Shown here: in pieces, positions 1-7,376 of the stretch | Layout of the letters: each line of letters begins with the position of its first letter | Position numbering within the stretch: position 1 is the stretch's first letter | NCBI RefSeq assembly: GCF_014647235.1 | Contig: NZ_BMOU01000001.1 | Location: forward strand, 600,262-664,261 | Length of the DNA: 64,000 nt | Direction: 5' to 3' | Origin: Haloarcula pellucida | Lineage (GTDB): Archaea; Halobacteriota; Halobacteria; Halobacteriales; Haloarculaceae | Notes under the pieces: generated by a model | The model's database searches: none | The model's input: the letters and a program-made list of their open reading frames with translations, nothing else | What the model was told of the DNA's origin: nothing | Position numbers and translations under genes: made by a program

Positions 1-586
1 ACGACAGGCCGACCACGTCTGGCAGTCGTTCAAATCGAACGATTTCGCCGGCAGCCGCGTCTGCGTCCTCGGCATGGGGGCCATCGGCTCCGCCATCGTC
101 GACAGACTCGACGGCTTCGACGTCGAGACGGTCGCCGTGCGCCACTCGCCCGAGAAAGACACCCCGACAGACGAGGTGTACGGCTACGACGACGTCCACG
201 AGGCCGTCGAGGACGCTCGCTACGTGGCGCTCGCCTGCCCGCTGACAGCGGAGACGCGAGGGCTGGTCGACGACGACCTCCTGACGACGATGCACCCCGA
301 GACGGTTCTCGTCAACGTCGCCCGCGGCCCGGTGGTCGACACCGACGCCCTCGTCGACGCCCTCCAGCGCAACCACGTCGGCGCGGCGGCACTGGACGTC
401 ACCGACCCGGAACCGCTCCCGAGCGACCATCGCCTGTGGGACTTCGAGAACGTGCTCGTCACGCCGCACAACGCCGGCCACACGCCGAGCTACTTCGACA
501 GGCTCGCGGACATCGTCGCCGAGAACGTCCGCCGCGCCGAGGAGACCGGCGCGTGGGACGGGCTACAGAATCAGATTTCGCTTTAG
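1..586 (+). CDS. D-2-hydroxyacid dehydrogenase, C-terminal part (left edge cuts the gene)
   Basis: The reading frame is open from base 2, so the gene begins left of the window. The visible part carries the NAD-binding glycine motif VLGMGAIG near base 70, the catalytic arginine in NVARGPVVD, the acidic residue in DVTDPEPLP and the catalytic histidine in VTPHNAGHTP. This is the layout of the D-isomer-specific 2-hydroxyacid dehydrogenase family, cytosolic NAD(P)-dependent enzymes that interconvert 2-oxoacids and D-2-hydroxyacids. The exact substrate cannot be read from this part. An ATG at base 74 lies inside the glycine motif and is not the true start. The 3' end overlaps the convergent asd gene by 4 bp. 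Confidence 0.9.
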   Translation, partial: RQADHVWQSFKSNDFAGSRVCVLGMGAIGSAIVDRLDGFDVETVAVRHSPEKDTPTDEVYGYDDVHEAVEDARYVALACPLTAETRGLVDDDLLTTMHPETVLVNVARGPVVDTDALVDALQRNHVGAAALDVTDPEPLPSDHRLWDFENVLVTPHNAGHTPSYFDRLADIVAENVRRAEETGAWDGLQNQISL

Positions 587-1620
587 ATGTACCCGCGCTG
601 GGCGAGCAGTTCGCCGTTCAGCACGCTCGCACCGGCCGCGCCGCGCATCGTGTTGTGTGCGAGGCAGTTGAACTGGACGCCGTCGGTGGTCTCGCGGAAC
701 CCGCCGACTGCGACGCCCATCCCGTCCTCGACGTTCCGGTCGAGTCGGGGCTGGGGCCGGTCCGGTTCCTCGAACACCGTGATGAGGCGTTCGGGCGAGG
801 ACGGGAGGTCGATTCCGGTGACCGACGCCATCGCGTCTTCGGCTTCCTCGACGGTGACGTCGTCGGCCGTGTCGGTCCAGACGTTCTCTAAGTGGCCGTC
901 GAGCGTCGCGATGCGGTTACAGGAGGCGGCGACGTCCATGTCGTTGAGTTCGACTTCGGCGCCGTCGAAAGAGCCCAGCAGCTTCCGGGACTCGGTCTCC
1001 ATCTTCTGCTCTTCGCCGCCGATGTGCGGGATGGCGTTGTCGATAATCTCCATCGAAGAGACGCCGGAGTAGCCCGCCCCGGAGACGGCCTGCAGCGTCG
1101 AGACGCGCACGTCGGTCAGGTCGAAGGCACGGTCGAGAGCGGCCAGCGGCGGGACCATCGTGATGGTCGAGCAGTTGGGGTTCTTCAGCAGTGCGCCGTC
1201 CCAGCCGCGTTCGTCTCGCTGGACCTCGATGAGGTCGACGTGGTCGGCGTTGACCTCCGGAATCGTCAGCGGGACGTCCTCGTCCATCCGCCCGTTCGAG
1301 GAGTTCGAGGAGACGACGTAGCCCGCCTCACAGAACTCGGGTTCGACCTCCGCGCCGATGCTAGAGGGCAGCGAGGAGAAGATGAGGTCGACGTCGTCCG
1401 GGACGGCGTCGGGCGTCGTCGCGCCGACGGTGATGTCGGCGACGTCGTCCGGGATGGGCGCCTCGACGCGCCACTTCGCGGCGTCGCGGTAGCTCTTTCC
1501 GGCGCTCGATTCGCTGGCTGTCAGTGCGGCGATCTCGAAGTCCGGGTGCGGGTCGAGTAACTGGATGAGTCGCTGTCCGACCGCGCCGGTTGCTCCGAGG
1601 ACGCCTACGCGTACAGTCAT
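583..1620 (-). CDS. asd: aspartate-semialdehyde dehydrogenase
   Basis: 345 aa, full family length. It reduces aspartyl-phosphate to aspartate-semialdehyde with NADPH, the branch point to lysine, threonine and methionine. The N-terminal Rossmann motif GATGAVG is at residues 9-15, the catalytic cysteine is Cys150 in KNPNCSTI, and the likely catalytic histidine is His244 in TLDGHLENV. The sequence resembles the archaeal/fungal type, which is related to archaeal malonyl-CoA reductases. The ATG at 1620 directly precedes the Rossmann strand. The gene converges on the hydroxyacid dehydrogenase with a 4-bp overlap and stands alone. Confidence 0.95.
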   Translation of the reverse strand: MTVRVGVLGATGAVGQRLIQLLDPHPDFEIAALTASESSAGKSYRDAAKWRVEAPIPDDVADITVGATTPDAVPDDVDLIFSSLPSSIGAEVEPEFCEAGYVVSSNSSNGRMDEDVPLTIPEVNADHVDLIEVQRDERGWDGALLKNPNCSTITMVPPLAALDRAFDLTDVRVSTLQAVSGAGYSGVSSMEIIDNAIPHIGGEEQKMETESRKLLGSFDGAEVELNDMDVAASCNRIATLDGHLENVWTDTADDVTVEEAEDAMASVTGIDLPSSPERLITVFEEPDRPQPRLDRNVEDGMGVAVGGFRETTDGVQFNCLAHNTMRGAAGASVLNGELLAQRGYI

Positions 1621-1679
1621 CGGTTGACACAGGGCCGTGGGTGTTCAAAACAGTTTGGATACGCCCCGCTGTCCCCCGG

Positions 1680-2117
1680 TCAGGCTTCCGCTTCGGTGTC
1701 CTCGAACACCCACTGGACGACCCGCGCTTCGACCACGTCCCGCTCCTCGACGTAGGGGTCCTCGGGGTTTTCGAGTATCCCGTCGGCATCGGCCAGCATC
1801 TCGGCTTCGAGGTCGCTGTGGTCGGGTTCGTCCCGGACGTCGTTGAGCAGGGCCTCGAAATCCTCCCGCAGGTCGAACGATGCGCGAGCGGCGTTACAGC
1901 GCGACAGCGGACTCATCCCCGTCTCCAGTACGAGGTCACGCACCGTGTCCCAGTCGGCCGCACAGAAGTAGATGGACACCTCCCCGACGATGTCCCGCCA
2001 CGCGATAGGTTCGGCGTGTTTCAGCAGGGGCACCGCCCGCGGCGGGAGATCCAACCGCGTCTTCGTGTCCGGGTTCCCGCACAGGCAACACGCCTTCTCC
2101 GTCTTCCCCGTGTACAT
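1680..2117 (-). CDS. conserved haloarchaeal protein with N-terminal zinc-type CxxC
   Basis: 145 aa, acidic, with no membrane segment. A cysteine cluster (KACCLCG) near residue 10 and further cysteines at the FCAADW and SRCNAA segments suggest a bound metal, probably zinc. The C-terminal half is acidic and probably helical. I do not recognise a characterised family. The gene is monocistronic, with its stop 59 bp from the asd start. Codon use and acidity match the neighbours, which supports a real gene. Confidence 0.7.
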   Translation of the reverse strand: MYTGKTEKACCLCGNPDTKTRLDLPPRAVPLLKHAEPIAWRDIVGEVSIYFCAADWDTVRDLVLETGMSPLSRCNAARASFDLREDFEALLNDVRDEPDHSDLEAEMLADADGILENPEDPYVEERDVVEARVVQWVFEDTEAEA

Positions 2118-2182
2118 ACCCGACAGTTGGGCTCTACGGGCTTGTGTACTCGGGTCCCCCGCGGCCGTGGCCGCAGCGTGGG

Positions 2183-2190
2183 GGTATAAG
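2183..2190 (+). promoter_or_regulatory. TATA element of the DUF4013 gene
   Basis: The run TATAAGTA lies about 27 nt before the expected transcription start, which would fall almost on the ATG at 2216. This is the leaderless arrangement typical of haloarchaea, and it supports choosing ATG 2216 over the upstream in-frame ATG at 2144. Confidence 0.55.
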
Positions 2191-2215
2191 TATCGGGGCC
2201 GGGCAGTACCCCGTA

Positions 2216-2869
2216 ATGCTGCGCGACGCGCTGTTCTACCCTCAGCGGGGCCCGGGGTGGCTCTGGACCGTGATAACGGGGAGTCTGCTGACGCTCGTGG
2301 GCGCGGTGCTGTTCGTCCCGCTTATCCCCGTCCAGGGGTACCTCCTCCGCGTACTGCGGTCGACGGCCGACGGCCGGCCACACCCACCGAAGTTCGAAGA
2401 CTGGGGCGACCTGTTCGTCGACGGCGCGCGAGTCATCGGCGTGCAGGTCGCCTACCTCCTCGTCCCGGTCCTCGTGACGCTGGGCGGCGTCCTCGCTCGG
2501 GTGTCGGGCGCGCCGTTGCTCGGGAGCGCCCTGTTGCTCTTCGCGTCGGTCGCCGGTCTCGCCTCGGCGTATCTCCTGCCGGGTGCGCTCACACGACTGG
2601 CGACGACAGACCGCCTCACGGCGGCGTTCGAGGTTCGAGTCATCGCGAGCGTGGCCCGCCGTCCAATCTACGTCGTCGCCGTCGTCGAGGCCTACGTCGC
2701 CCTGTTCGTCATCGCGGGGCTGGGCGGCGTCCTCGTCCTCATCCTCGTCGGCGCGGTGTTCGCCTTCTACGGGCAGGTCGTCGGCTACCACCTCTTTGCG
2801 CGGGGGTACGCCGGCGCGATCGGCGACGGGCAGGACCCGATGCACCGCCCGCAGACTGCCGCCGAGTAA
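2216..2869 (+). CDS. DUF4013 family membrane protein
   Basis: 217 aa from ATG 2216. The family signature GYLLRVLRSTADG followed by PPKFEDWGDLFVDG is clear near residues 40-70. Four to six hydrophobic helices follow: one before the signature, one in VAYLLVPVLVTLGGV, others in the middle, and a pair at the C-terminus. DUF4013 proteins are conserved multi-pass membrane proteins of archaea and some bacteria with no established activity. The start was chosen because the upstream in-frame ATG at 2144 adds a non-conserved tail and lies before the TATA element. Confidence 0.85.
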   Translation: MLRDALFYPQRGPGWLWTVITGSLLTLVGAVLFVPLIPVQGYLLRVLRSTADGRPHPPKFEDWGDLFVDGARVIGVQVAYLLVPVLVTLGGVLARVSGAPLLGSALLLFASVAGLASAYLLPGALTRLATTDRLTAAFEVRVIASVARRPIYVVAVVEAYVALFVIAGLGGVLVLILVGAVFAFYGQVVGYHLFARGYAGAIGDGQDPMHRPQTAAE

Positions 2870-2929
2870 GCACTCGACCGACGGGGCCACACAGGAACGT
2901 TTTACTCGCCGGAGCGGGGACCGGAGCGT

Positions 2930-3970
2930 ATGGATACGGCCGACCGACTCGACCTCGTGAGCCGGCACACTCAGGAGGTCGTCACGGAAGACGAGCTCGA
3001 GGGACTGTTCGAGGACGGCGACCCGTCGGCGTACATCGGCTACGCGCCAACCGGTGAGATGCACATCGGCCACTTCACGACGATGCGGAAGCTCGCGGAC
3101 TTCCTGCGGGCCGACGTCGACGTGACGGTGCTCATCGCCGACCTGCACGCCCATCTCGACGACAACAAGAGCCCGTTCGACCTGCTGGACGCCCGCTCTG
3201 AGTACTACCGCGTCGCCATCGAGGGCATGATAGACGCCGCCGGCGCCGACCCCGACGACGTCGAGTTCGTCCGGGGAACCGACTTCCAGCTAGACGAGGA
3301 GTACACGCTGGAGATGTACCGCATGGCCGCGGAGACGACCATCGCCCGCACCCAGCGCGCGGCCAGCGAAGTCGTCCGCGAGTCCGAGAGCCCGAACCTC
3401 GGCGGCCTCATCTACCCCCTGATGCAGACGCTCGACGTGAAGGCCTTAGACGCCGACATCGCCTACGGCGGCGTCGACCAGCGCGGCATCTACATGCTCT
3501 CCCGGGAGATTCTCCCCGACCACGGCGGCCACTCGCCGGTCTGTGTCTTCGCGCCGCTCCTGTCGGGTCTCTCGGGCGGCAAGATGAGCGCCTCGGACGC
3601 CGCCTCGAAGGTGAACCTCACGGACAGCCCCGACGAGGTCGAGGAGAAGATCGGACAGGCGTACTGTCCGGCCGGCGACGTCGAGGACAACGGCGTGCTG
3701 GAGTACCTGAACCACCTCGTCTTCCCGGTACTCGACGTCGAGGGCGAACCGTTCGTCGTCGAACGCCCCGAGGAGTACGGCGGCGACCTGACCTACGAGA
3801 GCTACGAGGCCGTCGAGGAGGACTTCGTCAGCGGCGAACTCCACCCCGCCGACCTCAAGCCCGCAGTCGGGACCGCTATCTCCGAGGTCATCGACCCGGT
3901 GCGTGAGCGCCTCCTCGACCGGCCCGAATTGCTGGCCGAGGCCTACCCCGAGACGTACGGCGACGAGTAA
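2930..3970 (+). CDS. tyrS: tyrosyl-tRNA synthetase
   Basis: 346 aa, the length of archaeal TyrRS, which lacks the bacterial S4 tail. The class I signature motifs are present: MHIGHF near residue 43 (HIGH motif) and GGKMSAS near residue 216 (KMSKS motif). The active-site segment around VDQRGIYML also matches the family. The enzyme charges tRNA-Tyr in the cytoplasm. A TTTTA element at about 2902-2906 sits 26 nt before the ATG, so the transcript is probably leaderless. The gene is monocistronic and converges on the ammonium transporter. Confidence 0.96.
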   Translation: MDTADRLDLVSRHTQEVVTEDELEGLFEDGDPSAYIGYAPTGEMHIGHFTTMRKLADFLRADVDVTVLIADLHAHLDDNKSPFDLLDARSEYYRVAIEGMIDAAGADPDDVEFVRGTDFQLDEEYTLEMYRMAAETTIARTQRAASEVVRESESPNLGGLIYPLMQTLDVKALDADIAYGGVDQRGIYMLSREILPDHGGHSPVCVFAPLLSGLSGGKMSASDAASKVNLTDSPDEVEEKIGQAYCPAGDVEDNGVLEYLNHLVFPVLDVEGEPFVVERPEEYGGDLTYESYEAVEEDFVSGELHPADLKPAVGTAISEVIDPVRERLLDRPELLAEAYPETYGDE

Positions 3971-3997
3971 CGAAAATTCGGTGTCTGTGCGCTCGAT

Positions 3998-5632
3998 TCA
4001 GACCGCTTCCGGACCGCGGTTGCCGGTACGGACCTGCACTGCGTCGGAGACGGGGACGACGAACACCTTGCCGTCGCCCTTCTCGCCCGTGTGAGCCGCC
4101 TCCCGAACCGCTTCGGCGACTTGCTGACCGGGGACGTCGGCGACGACGCACTCGACCTTGACCTTCTGGTGGAGGTCCACGACGTACTCCTCGCCGCGCC
4201 ACTGCCCCGTCTTCGAGGGTTGGGAGCCCCGACCGGAGACGTTCGTCACGGTCAGTGACGGTGCGCCGACGTCGGTGAGCGCCTCCTTGACCGCGCCGAG
4301 TTTCTCGGGACGGACGACGGCCATCACGAGTTCGATGTCGGACGCGTGCCCGCCGTCGGTGCGGACGGCGGAGTCGTTCAGCGTGTCGGGACTGGCGAAC
4401 TCGGGGTACGTCTCGACTCCGTGGCCGGAGATGTCGAGGCCCTCGCGCTCGCTGTCGGCGTCGACGCGCGCCCAGCCGAGTGCTGTCGTGACGGTGAACA
4501 GCGCGTACGTGGCGGCGACACTGACACTCCCGATGACGACGACGCCCAGCGCCTGCACGGCGATTTGGCCGGGATCGAAGCCGACCGTCGAGACGTACGG
4601 GAGCGGGTACAGCACGATACCGAGGATACCGGCAGAGCCGTGTACGGGGAACACGGCACAGACGTCGTCTATCTGGAGGCGTTTCTCGACGACGTCGAAG
4701 ACGACGGGCAGTTGCGCACCAGCGAGGGTACCGAGGAACAGCGCACCGGCCCACGTCAGTACGTTCGCGGCCCCGGTGACGCCGACGAGACCGGCGAGCA
4801 TCCCGTTGGCGAGGTAGAGCGTGTCGACCTTGCCGGTCTTGTACCACGCGACGACGCCGGCCGAGAGACCACCGGCGACCATCCCGAGCGACGTCGCGAT
4901 GGCGACGCGGCCGGCGGCCGCAAAGGAGCCGAGCGAAATCTCGCCGCCGTTTGGCGAGAACACCGTCGCCGCCGTCCCGACGTTAAAGCCGTACCACCCG
5001 AACGCGAGGATGAGCGTCCCCAGCACCGCCAGCGTGACGGAGTGGCCGGGGATGACGTTCGCGCTCCCGTCCTCGTTGTAGCGACCCAGTCGCGGCCCGA
5101 GGACGTAGGCGGCGGTCAGACCGGAGAGGCCCCCCATCCCGTGGATGACCATCCCGCCGGCGAACTCGGTGAAGCCGAGTTGTGCGAGTAGCCCACCCTT
5201 CCACGTCAGACCGACGGCGATCGGATAGACGAGGGCCGTGATAAACGCGGTGTAGATGACGTACATCCGGGGCCGACAGCGACCGGCGACGCCACCGGAG
5301 ACGATGTTCGCCGCGGCGATGGCGAACATCCCGCCCATCAGCCAGTTCACCGACGTGGTCAGGTCCCCACCGATGTAGCCAAACAGCGTCGGAACGTCGG
5401 CCCCGGTCGCGACTGCGACGCCGCGGGCGACGGCCTCACCGGCGACGAAGAACACCAACAGCCCGACACACAGTGTGATGAGACTCTGTGTCAACTGGTT
5501 CGAGACGTTCTTGGCACGGACCTGCCCGGCCTCCAACATCGCGAACCCAGCCTTCATGAAGAAGATGAGAAACGACGCGATGAGGACCCACAGCAGGTTC
5601 ACGCCCGTGGCCAGCGTCTCGACACTCACCAT
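3998..5632 (-). CDS. ammonium transporter fused to a C-terminal PII (GlnB/GlnK) domain
   Basis: 544 aa. Residues about 1-405 form an Amt/MEP/Rh ammonium channel with many transmembrane helices; the two pore histidines are in [10 protein letters not shown] and FPVHGSAGI. After an acidic linker, residues about 430-540 form a full PII domain. Its T-loop carries RGEEYVVDL, where the tyrosine matches the site uridylylated in bacterial PII, and the B/C-loop region carries [11 protein letters not shown]. Normally GlnK is a separate protein that blocks the channel when nitrogen is plentiful; here the regulator is covalently attached. No separate glnK is nearby. The ATG at 5632 gives a short N-terminus before the first helix. 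Confidence 0.93.
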   Translation of the reverse strand: MVSVETLATGVNLLWVLIASFLIFFMKAGFAMLEAGQVRAKNVSNQLTQSLITLCVGLLVFFVAGEAVARGVAVATGADVPTLFGYIGGDLTTSVNWLMGGMFAIAAANIVSGGVAGRCRPRMYVIYTAFITALVYPIAVGLTWKGGLLAQLGFTEFAGGMVIHGMGGLSGLTAAYVLGPRLGRYNEDGSANVIPGHSVTLAVLGTLILAFGWYGFNVGTAATVFSPNGGEISLGSFAAAGRVAIATSLGMVAGGLSAGVVAWYKTGKVDTLYLANGMLAGLVGVTGAANVLTWAGALFLGTLAGAQLPVVFDVVEKRLQIDDVCAVFPVHGSAGILGIVLYPLPYVSTVGFDPGQIAVQALGVVVIGSVSVAATYALFTVTTALGWARVDADSEREGLDISGHGVETYPEFASPDTLNDSAVRTDGGHASDIELVMAVVRPEKLGAVKEALTDVGAPSLTVTNVSGRGSQPSKTGQWRGEEYVVDLHQKVKVECVVADVPGQQVAEAVREAAHTGEKGDGKVFVVPVSDAVQVRTGNRGPEAV

Positions 5633-5950
5633 GGGTCTGCCCCCATTTGTGACTGTTCGTCTGAAACGAGTCTGTTTCTTCGTCCGTTTGTCAACGTATT
5701 TCGCATCACCCGGTGGGTTGGAAGACTCCTATTTGAATCTCACCTAAACAATGACCGATTAGTGCGGGTGAAAAACACCGTACGTCCAATATAGTGCACA
5801 GTATAATGAGTATAAGGTCAGCATCCGTCCAGAATATTCGGCAAAATCCAATCCCTCTTGGACGGATATTTATGTAATCGAGCATATAGTTGTGCTGTAC
5901 AGGCGGTGCGCGGTCGAAACGGGTAAGCCGTCGTTCACACTGGCTTGCAT
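5633..5950. other. 318-bp AT-rich divergent intergenic region
   Basis: This spacer separates the divergent ammonium transporter and methyltransferase genes. It is much more AT-rich than the surrounding coding DNA and holds several TATA-like runs (for example near 5813, 5867 and 5883) plus a 9-bp inverted repeat annotated separately. I see no coding sequence in it. Confidence 0.6.
5823..5867. repeat. 9-bp inverted repeat in the amt/methyltransferase spacer
   Basis: ATCCGTCCA at 5823-5831 is the exact reverse complement of TGGACGGAT at 5859-5867, with a 27-nt AT-rich loop. The position between two divergent start codons suggests an operator or RNA hairpin. No regulator is assigned. Confidence 0.5.
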
Positions 5951-6610
5951 ATGGACGACCGTTCCCGCGTGGGCGTTCGCCGAACGTACGAGCGAATCGG
6001 CGACCACTTCTCGAAGACTCGCGAGTTCGCGTGGCCGGAGGTCGAGTCGTTCGTCGACGACGCCGACGGGGCTGGGACGGCGCTCGACGTAGGGTGTGGC
6101 AACGGCCGGCACGCAGAACTACTGGCCGACGTCGCCGACCGGGTCCTCGGCCTCGACGCCAGCCGGACGCTGCTCTGTGAAGCACAGGACCGTATCGGAC
6201 CCCGCGTCTCCCTGTTGCAAGGCGACGCCACGCGACTCCCGCTCCGTGCCGACAGCGTGGACCTCGCCATCTACGTCGCGACGCTGCATCACCTCCCGAC
6301 GGCCGCCGACCGCCGTGCCAGTCTCGACGAACTCGCCCGCGTCCTCCGCCCCGACGGCCGAGCGCTCGTCAGCGCGTGGAGCACTGCCCACGACCGCTTC
6401 GACGCGCCCGCCGACGCCGAGACGGGGTTCGACACGACAGTCGACTGGACGCTCCCCGGCGGGGAGACGGTGCCACGCTTCTATCACATCTACGCGCCGG
6501 CGGAGTTCGAACGCGACGTCGCCGCAAGCGGCCTGACCCGCCGCTCGATGGAGTTATCGAGCGGGAACTGCTACGCCGTGGTCGAACCAGAAAGGAAAGT
6601 TCCTTATTGA
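5951..6610 (+). CDS. Trm9-like class I SAM-dependent methyltransferase
   Basis: 219 aa from ATG 5951 (an in-frame TTG lies two codons upstream). The SAM-binding motif LDVGCGNG is near residues 45-52, an acidic residue ends the next strand in VLGLDAS, and motif IV reads AIYVATLHHL. The N-terminal segment IGDHFSKTREFAWP closely resembles the start of Trm9/ALKBH8 methyltransferases, which methylate carboxymethyl groups on wobble uridine of certain tRNAs. That specificity is inferred only; archaeal members are not shown here to do the same reaction. The gene lies about 100 bp upstream of a tRNA-Gly(TCC) gene on the same strand. Confidence 0.85.
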   Translation: MDDRSRVGVRRTYERIGDHFSKTREFAWPEVESFVDDADGAGTALDVGCGNGRHAELLADVADRVLGLDASRTLLCEAQDRIGPRVSLLQGDATRLPLRADSVDLAIYVATLHHLPTAADRRASLDELARVLRPDGRALVSAWSTAHDRFDAPADAETGFDTTVDWTLPGGETVPRFYHIYAPAEFERDVAASGLTRRSMELSSGNCYAVVEPERKVPY

Positions 6611-6713
6611 CCTTCCCTCTATCAGTGCATACGTTCGCGCACCAGTGCCGTAGTACGTGCGGCGGTGGTGAACACATCCGCGGGGTTTGCGAACGACGAC
6701 GCGACCGAAGTGA

Positions 6714-6784
6714 GCGGCGGTGGTCTAGTGGTAGGACCTGAGCCTTCCAAGCTCATGGCCCGGGTTCAAATCCCGGCCGCCGCA
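6714..6784 (+). tRNA. tRNA-Gly(TCC)
   Basis: 71 nt. The acceptor stem pairs GCGGCGG (6714-6720) with CCGCCGC (6777-6783), followed by discriminator A6784. The anticodon stem pairs TGAGC with GCTCA around the loop CTTCCAA, giving anticodon TCC at 6746-6748. The T-arm contains the standard GGTTCAAATCC sequence. CCA is not encoded. A T4 run directly follows and may end transcription. Confidence 0.97.
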
Positions 6785-6836
6785 CTTTTCCGACGAACAA
6801 ACCGTGAGTCGGAACTGCGGACTTGCGGGATTTGAA

Positions 6837-6854
6837 CCCTCTAAGTCGCAGTGC
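6837..6854 (+). repeat. tRNA-downstream motif, copy near tRNA-Gly
   Basis: CCCTCTAAGTCGCAGTGC matches CCCTGCAAGTCGCAGCGC at 12273-12290 (downstream of tRNA-Arg) at 15 of 18 positions, and the flanking purine-rich bases also resemble each other. Here CTGCG.ACTT upstream can pair with AAGTCGCAG to form a hairpin. Such segments can mimic coding sequence in all frames. Confidence 0.5.
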
Positions 6855-6885
6855 GCGCAGTGAAACAGTCCAGTCTGGCGAAGCC

Positions 6886-7056
6886 ATGGTAGTCGAAGCG
6901 GGTATCCGCCAACAGGGGACATACGAACTGAGCGTTGAGGGCAACGGTATGAGTATTACCGGGTCGGTGACATTCGGAGAATATCATATCGAATACGGTC
7001 GAAACTTTCGTGTCGAAGTCCGCCCTGATAGTATTTCTATCGGCGTATATCAGTAA
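6886..7056 (+). CDS. possible small protein or gene remnant, unknown
   Basis: A 56-aa frame from ATG 6886 ends in a segment that looks protein-like (alternating polar and hydrophobic residues, TYELSVEGNG and GRNFRVEVRPDS), as in beta-strand fragments. It begins within repeat-like DNA beside tRNA-Gly, and the DNA changes to low GC within it. It may be the 3' remnant of a gene lost during insertion of the island. No family was recognised. Confidence 0.25.
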   Translation: MVVEAGIRQQGTYELSVEGNGMSITGSVTFGEYHIEYGRNFRVEVRPDSISIGVYQ

Positions 7057-7324
7057 GACGGCTACTGTTTCGTCTCTATTGATCGATATGGGTCACTGAT
7101 TATAGACCAGAGCGAGCGAATGAACTGTTAGAACGTCACTGCGTATTGACAATCGGAGTTTCTACCGATTCAGAAAGCTGTTCTGATAGCCGTGCAAGAC
7201 ATGGGGCGCATATCTCGCACAGACTCAGCTCCTAATCGAACAAACCGGTCCGGTCAGTACAGGGTTGTAGTTGATACTGTGGACGGAAATAATATGTACT
7301 CAGTCAATTATCGCATTAACTAGA

Positions 7325-7337
7325 TTAATATATAAAC
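7325..7337 (+). promoter_or_regulatory. TATA region of the island membrane gene
   Basis: The run TTAATATATAAAC lies about 45 nt before the GTG start at 7377, giving a predicted transcription start near 7355 and a short leader. Confidence 0.45.
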
Positions 7338-7376
7338 CACAAGTGTTAGTAACCTACTCAATTAACACCGCTAGAA

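Larger units (their letters stand above)
6785..7376. other. 592-bp spacer at the edge of a low-GC island
   Basis: This region starts with a hairpin-prone segment near 6815-6850 that resembles sequence downstream of tRNA-Arg at 12.3 kb, then falls to markedly lower GC. It may encode a small remnant (6886-7056). The last 50 bp contain a strong TATA run (TTAATATATAAAC near 7325) serving the next gene. I see no insertion sequence ends or integrase in it. Confidence 0.6.

Noticed and set aside
2021-3154. 377-codon minus-strand frame across the DUF4013 and tyrS region
   Set aside because: It covers two real genes in other frames and their promoters; the product has no recognisable fold.
6725-6944. 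Minus-strand frames through tRNA-Gly giving a GRDLNPGHEL-type product
   Set aside because: They are translations of the tRNA T-arm and repeats, not genes.
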